Shown: piece by piece, positions 46,801 through 47,419 of the stretch | Layout of the letters: each line of letters starts with the position of its first letter | Numbering within the stretch: position 1 is the stretch's first letter | Assembly (NCBI GenBank): GCA_033557675.1 | Contig: JAWQRM010000007.1 | Span: forward strand, 1 to 47,419 | Reading direction: 5' to 3' | DNA: 47,419 nt | From: Coptodactyla brooksi | Taxonomy: Eukaryota > Arthropoda > Insecta > Coleoptera > Scarabaeidae | Notes under the pieces: model-generated | The model's input: the letters and a program-made list of their open reading frames with translations, nothing else | Told to the model about the DNA's origin: nothing | Database searches by the model: none | Program-made: the position numbers and the translations under genes

Positions 46801-47013
46801 TTGCCTAAACATCAAAACACCGCGTAACACCATCAACTATAAAGCGCAGGACCAGCCGCGACTACCTGAAGTTGACTGCGCGTTGACGTCCGCCCCGTGG
46901 ACCACCAGGAGGCGCACGATGTCCAGATGTCCCGCGGACGCCGCCTCCATCAACGGGGTACATTCTCCCTTGATGCCTCTGTCTTCCACGTTTGCGTGCA
47001 TTGCTAATAATAC
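27000..47013 (-). CDS. mask: mask: multiple ankyrin repeats, single KH domain protein (ANKHD1/ANKRD17 family), 5'-partial
   Basis: Fourteen coding exons (listed separately) join in frame to about 2660 residues; the 5' end is outside the window. In order: 13 ankyrin repeats (window residues about 1-450), a poly-Ala and Gln-rich linker, a further set of 10 ankyrin repeats (about 1195-1535), a charged Lys/Glu region, one KH domain (about 1870-1940), and a long Gln/Pro/Ser-rich tail. This two-block ankyrin plus single KH arrangement is diagnostic of mask, ANKHD1 and ANKRD17. In flies Mask is a scaffold acting with receptor tyrosine kinase signalling and as a cofactor of Yorkie in the Hippo pathway; the KH domain suggests RNA binding. 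Exons are GC-rich, introns AT-rich and loaded with mobile DNA. No frame break was found. Human members have about 2540-2600 residues and fly Mask about 4000. Confidence 0.96.
27096..27278 (-). CDS. mask: mask penultimate exon
   Basis: Acceptor cag, donor gtgggg, 61 codons in phase 0. Reads GMNMDNSHSYANGTQLQHYY then LQQQPMVNMRGNEFPPSDQ and SWEQPTMDLQEKQQ. If the downstream donor were not used, translation would stop five codons further (VGIS). Confidence 0.88.
27279..27936. other. mask intron part without features
   Basis: AT-rich DNA between mask exon 27096-27278 and the mariner end. A short imperfect inverted repeat around 27655-27710 (TAAAGTACAGTAATAAAGTA and TACTTTATTACTGTACTGTA) is the only structure seen. 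Confidence 0.6.
28365..28425 (+). repeat. three GGGGGCG repeats in a decayed transposon
   Basis: Three tandem copies of about 22 bp of the type GGGGGCGTGGCTTCCTGAAT inside the mariner remnant. GC-rich in otherwise AT-rich DNA and similar to a GC box, but probably just a repeat. Confidence 0.7.
28476..28760 (+). pseudogene. non-LTR reverse-transcriptase fragment nested in the mariner remnant
   Basis: One frame reads CDNIRAFSNKVIQRAQEWCV then ANKLFLNEEKTVKALFSLRR and NPDKVKCLGAIIK; after a frameshift a second frame reads SRNIYLFRRIVDEADLSYLL. This is the region after the reverse-transcriptase active site in jockey/CR1-like elements (W...NKL.LN..KT....F, KFLG..., the thumb and YY/HS.ISYG block). 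It is broken and has no ends. Confidence 0.7.
29370..30671 (-). CDS. mask: mask exon: long Ser/Gln/Pro-rich C-terminal region
   Basis: Acceptor cag, donor gtaggt, 434 codons in phase 0. Low-complexity overall, with a Gln run near 29850, a Gly run near 29470-29485 and a His/Gln-rich context. A few denser blocks such as NDIISGMAGMTIHGLARVTG and HSWVNVEPKMYATDRG look constrained. GC-rich throughout, which creates long meaningless open frames on the opposite strand. Confidence 0.95.
31165..31435. repeat. imperfect tandem repeat, unit about 15 bp
   Basis: Repeated AAAAACTAGTTAGCTA with substitutions and skipped bases over about 270 bp of a mask intron. The internal TAGTTAGCTA is partly self-complementary. 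Confidence 0.85.
31498..31548. repeat. perfect inverted repeat, 22-bp arms, 7-nt loop
   Basis: ATTTAAATATAAACAGAGAC plus TA is exactly reverse-complemented after the loop TAAGAGA. The arm contains the TTTAAATATAAACAGAGAC segment of the repeat found in other mask introns, so it is a head-to-head pair of that repeat's ends. Confidence 0.95.
31657..33825 (-). CDS. mask: mask large exon: last ankyrin repeats, charged region and KH domain
   Basis: Acceptor gttag, donor gtattt, 723 codons. The first 110 codons complete the second ankyrin block (SRDTALTIAADKGHVRFVEL to MAAFRKGHVKVVKWMV). A Lys/Glu-rich helical region follows (about 33250-33430), then a Ser/Lys-rich stretch and the conserved GKREEGWKEVVRKSS. 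The KH domain lies at about 32440-32650: VSVPLNAISRVIGRAGSNIN then AIRGATGAHIEVEKQ and IITIKGNGDVVKKAVSLIQA. Its GXXG loop is GRAG (32599-32610), where vertebrate members have GRGG. The rest is Ser/Thr/Pro-rich. Confidence 0.97.
33826..34389. repeat. mask intron with two copies of the intronic repeat
   Basis: Two diverged copies of the mask-intron repeat (CAATTAAACAAAAGACACCT and AAACTTAAATATAAACAGAG near 34040-34120; a second near 34200-34330) lie in AT-rich DNA. Nothing else is seen. Confidence 0.65.
34390..34842 (-). CDS. mask: mask exon: ankyrin repeats of the second block
   Basis: Acceptor gtag, donor gtaaat, 151 codons. Highly conserved: LSLAASGGYVNIIKLLLSHG, GISPLMLAAMNGHTAAVKLL, NTALTLACFQGRHEVVSLLL and GLTPLMEAASGGYVEVGRVL match vertebrate ANKHD1 nearly residue for residue. 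Confidence 0.97.
34843..35950. repeat. mask intron dominated by a repeat of about 125-150 bp
   Basis: From about 35100 to 35890 the succession GATTAAACAAAAGACACCTT, AAACACACGTAGTAACTAAA, TATATTGATTCTTTTCAATA, AATTTAAACATAAACAGA and AAAAATTAAAAAATAGTAAT is repeated about six times with variable gaps. The family recurs in other mask introns but I did not see it outside the gene. Confidence 0.8.
35951..36297 (-). CDS. mask: mask exon: start of second ankyrin block
   Basis: Acceptor cag, donor gtaagt. After VNQYTGTPSQGCQMAVAVPP and MDVDSETESNHDTALTLACA come nearly three ankyrin repeats, closely matching ANKHD1/ANKRD17 (ACSGGRYE at the exon end). Confidence 0.96.
36423..36950 (-). CDS. mask: mask exon: Thr/Pro-rich then poly-Gln linker
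   Basis: Acceptor gtag, donor gtaagg. Begins ACPTVSSTDTVTTATVIPAT; contains a Gln tract at about 36630-36670 and another at 36690-36705, coded by CAG/CAA. Ends with a basic segment (SAGGKKKGKMLYRHQNQQ) and GNQMDPNA just before the second ankyrin block. Confidence 0.92.
37093..37237 (-). CDS. mask: mask exon (48 codons)
   Basis: Acceptor cag, donor gtgcgt. Reads VQHTLYPYEHYLPGVGLGTV, then GTISNKEQTGAIYQAGFQAG and INLMQQQL. It joins in phase 1 to the next exon. Confidence 0.9.
37238..38597. repeat. mask intron with copies of the 'AAACAGAGACAATTAAAAA' repeat
   Basis: Segments such as GATTAAACAAAAGACACCTT, AAACATGTGTATTAACTAAA, TTCAATAAAAATTTAA and AAATAGAGACAGTAAAAAAA recur here at a period of 120-150 bp and are the same family as in the mask introns 33826-34389 and 34843-35950. 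The start of the intron (37240-37330) is also duplicated near 37665-37765. Confidence 0.75.
38598..38732 (-). CDS. mask: mask exon (45 codons)
   Basis: Acceptor gttag, donor gttggt, phase 0 at both ends. Reads VQSYPTGLDESMIATLAAHQ then QEPAQTDVSRVEYFAVP. Flanked by large repeat-rich introns but itself in frame with both neighbours. Confidence 0.88.
39124..39209 (+). pseudogene. NUMT: short mitochondrial ND5 fragment
   Basis: In the mitochondrial code 39124-39172 reads LLGWDGSGLVSYCLVI, a conserved ND5 block (tryptophan coded TGA), followed after an internal deletion by TWMLNYG near 39190-39209. The strand is opposite to the larger ND5 copy at 39710-40440 although both cover the same part of the gene. 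Confidence 0.75.
39530..40527. mobile_element. 998-bp foldback element with 75-bp inverted repeats enclosing a NUMT
   Basis: The segments 39530-39604 and 40453-40527 are inverted copies of each other with few differences. Their central part is GCTTTACCGGTTTCGGCTTT then TTAGGGCCATCGTCAGAAG. They enclose mitochondrial ND5 sequence with short spacers. No target-site duplication is obvious. Read outward on either strand the motif is CTGANGATGGCCCTAAAAAG followed by CYGAAACYGG. No element protein is encoded. Confidence 0.7.
39710..40440 (-). pseudogene. NUMT: about 700 bp of mitochondrial ND5
   Basis: Read on the minus strand in the insect mitochondrial code (TGA as Trp, ATA as Met): WDGLGLVSYCLVICYQNM (near 40330), NRIGDVALLVGITWMLNYG (near 40240), SAQIPFSSWLPGAMAASS (near 40120), LLFHLFTH and ALFKAMLF (near 39930), CGLPFLAGFYRKDWILDV (near 39750). 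These are ND5 blocks in correct order. At least one single-base insertion (near 39935) and a TAG break the frame, so it is a nuclear pseudogene, not mitochondrial contamination. It lies inside a mask intron. Confidence 0.9.
40615..41454 (-). CDS. mask: mask exon: Gln-rich low-complexity linker
   Basis: Acceptor cag, donor gtaagt; 280 codons, phase 0 at both ends. Contains two long glutamine tracts (near 41275-41312 and 40800-40835), coded mostly by CAG, a basic patch KAKPVSKKEGKNLRKQPYQQ and the acidic segment LDLDTLDQTFDLKDDAQENL. No folded domain is apparent. Confidence 0.93.
41455..43523. other. 2.1-kb mask intron holding a piggyBac remnant
   Basis: Apart from the piggyBac remnant at 41735-42216 it is AT-rich. 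Two similar stretches, CTTAAATAATTTCGACAAG near 42400 and CTTAAATAATTTGATAAG near 42798, are diverged copies of one repeat. The part 42960-43350 is less AT-rich and may derive from another mobile element, but I could not place it. Confidence 0.5.
41735..42216 (-). pseudogene. piggyBac transposase remnant with one intact end
   Basis: On the minus strand TTAA (42213-42216) is followed by CCCTTTAGGTACGGGTAACA, the form of a piggyBac terminus at its TTAA target. Further in, fragments read ANELYTFIALAMLMPRINKH (near 41990-42030) and KLVIDESLLLFKDRLHFKKC then IPSKRDRFGLKTLVLCDC (about 41780-41890). These are the hallmark blocks of piggyBac transposases, including the first catalytic Asp region (DES.LLFK.R). 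The element is internally deleted and lacks a recognisable second end. Confidence 0.75.
43524..43867 (-). CDS. mask: mask exon: acidic/Gln-rich linker
   Basis: Acceptor cag after a 65-nt intron, donor gtaaga. Starts VLQEVPEAVRIITQEEA and ends DQKKQQILEELH. Sequence is low in repeats apart from a Gln/His run; it matches the linker between ankyrin blocks in position. Confidence 0.88.
43933..44715 (-). CDS. mask: mask exon: six ankyrin repeats and poly-Ala linker
   Basis: Acceptor cag, donor gttagt. Encodes GANINAQTDETQETALTLAC onward to VVQLLLDYPHSMNSM, closing the first ankyrin block. An alanine run of 13 follows (44055-44093), coded by mixed GCG/GCC triplets, and then a Pro-rich segment (LPSALPQPINFFQPPPN). 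Confidence 0.96.
45380..45890 (+). pseudogene. IS630/Tc1-type (DDE_3) transposase pseudogene in a mask intron
   Basis: In three frames on the plus strand, fragments follow the order of this transposase family: ASLIFSSKTKNSDYH, IEEPSDD, VMDDASY (the block with the second catalytic Asp), KVLNSSWRNTKIVNWL, a relic of LPPYHC.FN.IE..WG near 45675-45715, EALDCVTPKMWQKCG and EEPPGLVIQLGDSGSNEE at the C-terminus. Many frameshifts and stops make it dead. It lies antisense to mask in the 1.5-kb intron 44716-46237; the rest of that intron is AT-rich without other recognised content. Confidence 0.75.
46238..46804 (-). CDS. mask: mask exon: six ankyrin repeats
   Basis: Acceptor ttttag, donor gtaaag. Six consecutive repeats of the TPLMEAA.GH..(V/A)..LL..GA form, e.g. 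GYTPLMEAAREGHEEMVALL. The intron to the preceding exon is only 61 nt. Confidence 0.95.
46866..47013 (-). CDS. mask: mask exon: one ankyrin repeat (first exon in window)
   Basis: Starts after a cag acceptor with GTATTATTAGCAATGCACGC and encodes NVEDRGIKGECTPLMEAASA and then GHLDIVRLLVVHGADVNAQS. Donor gtagtc, phase 1. Upstream exons with the first repeats and N-terminus are beyond 47013. Confidence 0.9.
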
Positions 47014-47143
47014 CTGCTTCGCGTGAAAAGGACATAATCAAGTTAGTTATCGTCAATTCGAAACGCTACACCTCCCCCACATTAATTTCTTTCTTTTTCT
47101 TTTTTCCAAAGAGAAAAAAAAACCGAACGGCTACATTCTACAT

Positions 47144-47157
47144 CAGGGGTGGGCAAC
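47144..47157 (+). mobile_element. hAT-type terminus
   Basis: CAGGGGTGGGCAAC, extended by TTCC, is the typical terminal inverted repeat start of many hAT elements. Only this end lies in the window; the body would extend to the right. Upstream 8 bp (TTCTACAT) could be one target duplication. Confidence 0.5.
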
Positions 47158-47315
47158 TTCCTTTCAATGGTTTAACAAAGTATTAACATACTACAGAATA
47201 AACTTGAATAAAATATACAGGGTAAGTCGGGAGGAACTTAGCATTCTACTGGTATGCACAGTTCCGCAAAATGAGAGTATGCCAGGTTCGGGGCTCGAAA
47301 ACAAACAATAACTTT

Positions 47316-47342
47316 ATTGTTTTGACAATATGTCAAAACAAT
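47316..47342. repeat. hairpin, 12-bp arms
   Basis: ATTGTTTTGACA and TGTCAAAACAAT flank ATA. It lies in AT-rich DNA after a segment TATACAGGGTAAGTCGGGAG (47213-47232), which looks like a terminus of another insect repeat. The window then ends in a TATA run (47395-47419). Confidence 0.75.
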
Positions 47343-47419
47343 ATATGTGTTTGTTTATGGTTTGTTCTGTAATGGAAATGCTAGAGCTGCAATTATATAT
47401 TATATAATATATATAATAT

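Noticed and set aside
1..47419. tRNA or rRNA genes
   Set aside because: I saw no cloverleaf with A and B box motifs and no rRNA-like segment on either strand by eye; a covariance-model scan was not possible.

Overview
The window is nuclear DNA from an animal with spliced genes, almost certainly an insect. Four conserved protein-coding genes have GC-rich exons in very AT-rich flanks and introns. Remnants of mariner, piggyBac, hAT and IS630/Tc1-type transposons and of non-LTR retrotransposons are present, together with nuclear copies of an insect-type mitochondrial ND5. I cannot assign an order or species from sequence alone.

Layout. 1-4485: AT-rich DNA with no supported gene, including a tandem array with a period of about 318 bp. 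4486-5771 (+): SPOUT1, three exons. 5860-9640: array of a 91-bp repeat, followed by a decayed copy of the SPOUT1 3' end. 10226-13233 (-): ribulose-phosphate 3-epimerase (RPE), three exons, with 91-bp repeats filling its second intron. 13458-14204 (+): a possible small two-exon gene divergent from RPE. 14900-17040: hAT-type transposase remains and an unassigned 145-codon ORF. 17548-23623 (-): CTP synthase, nine exons, with another 91-bp array in intron 3 and a palindrome array in intron 1. 23640-25850: duplicated AT-rich sequence and a LINE scrap. 27000-47013 (-): the 3' part of mask (ANKHD1/ANKRD17 family), 14 coding exons giving about 2660 residues; its 5' end lies beyond the window.

The genes are housekeeping genes with no evident shared pathway: an RNA methyltransferase, a pentose-phosphate enzyme, the last step of CTP synthesis and an ankyrin/KH scaffold. 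All reading frames join without a break across the splice sites I chose, so all four look functional. The mask introns act as a sink for mobile DNA: a mariner with a LINE scrap inside it, an ND5 NUMT between 75-bp inverted repeats, a piggyBac remnant with a TTAA-flanked end, and an IS630/Tc1-type pseudogene.

I found no complete new system. The observations most worth following are the NUMT inside an inverted-repeat element, the 91-bp repeat family that sits in three loci and changes orientation at RPE, the five-hairpin array in CTP synthase intron 1, and the small spliced ORF facing RPE.
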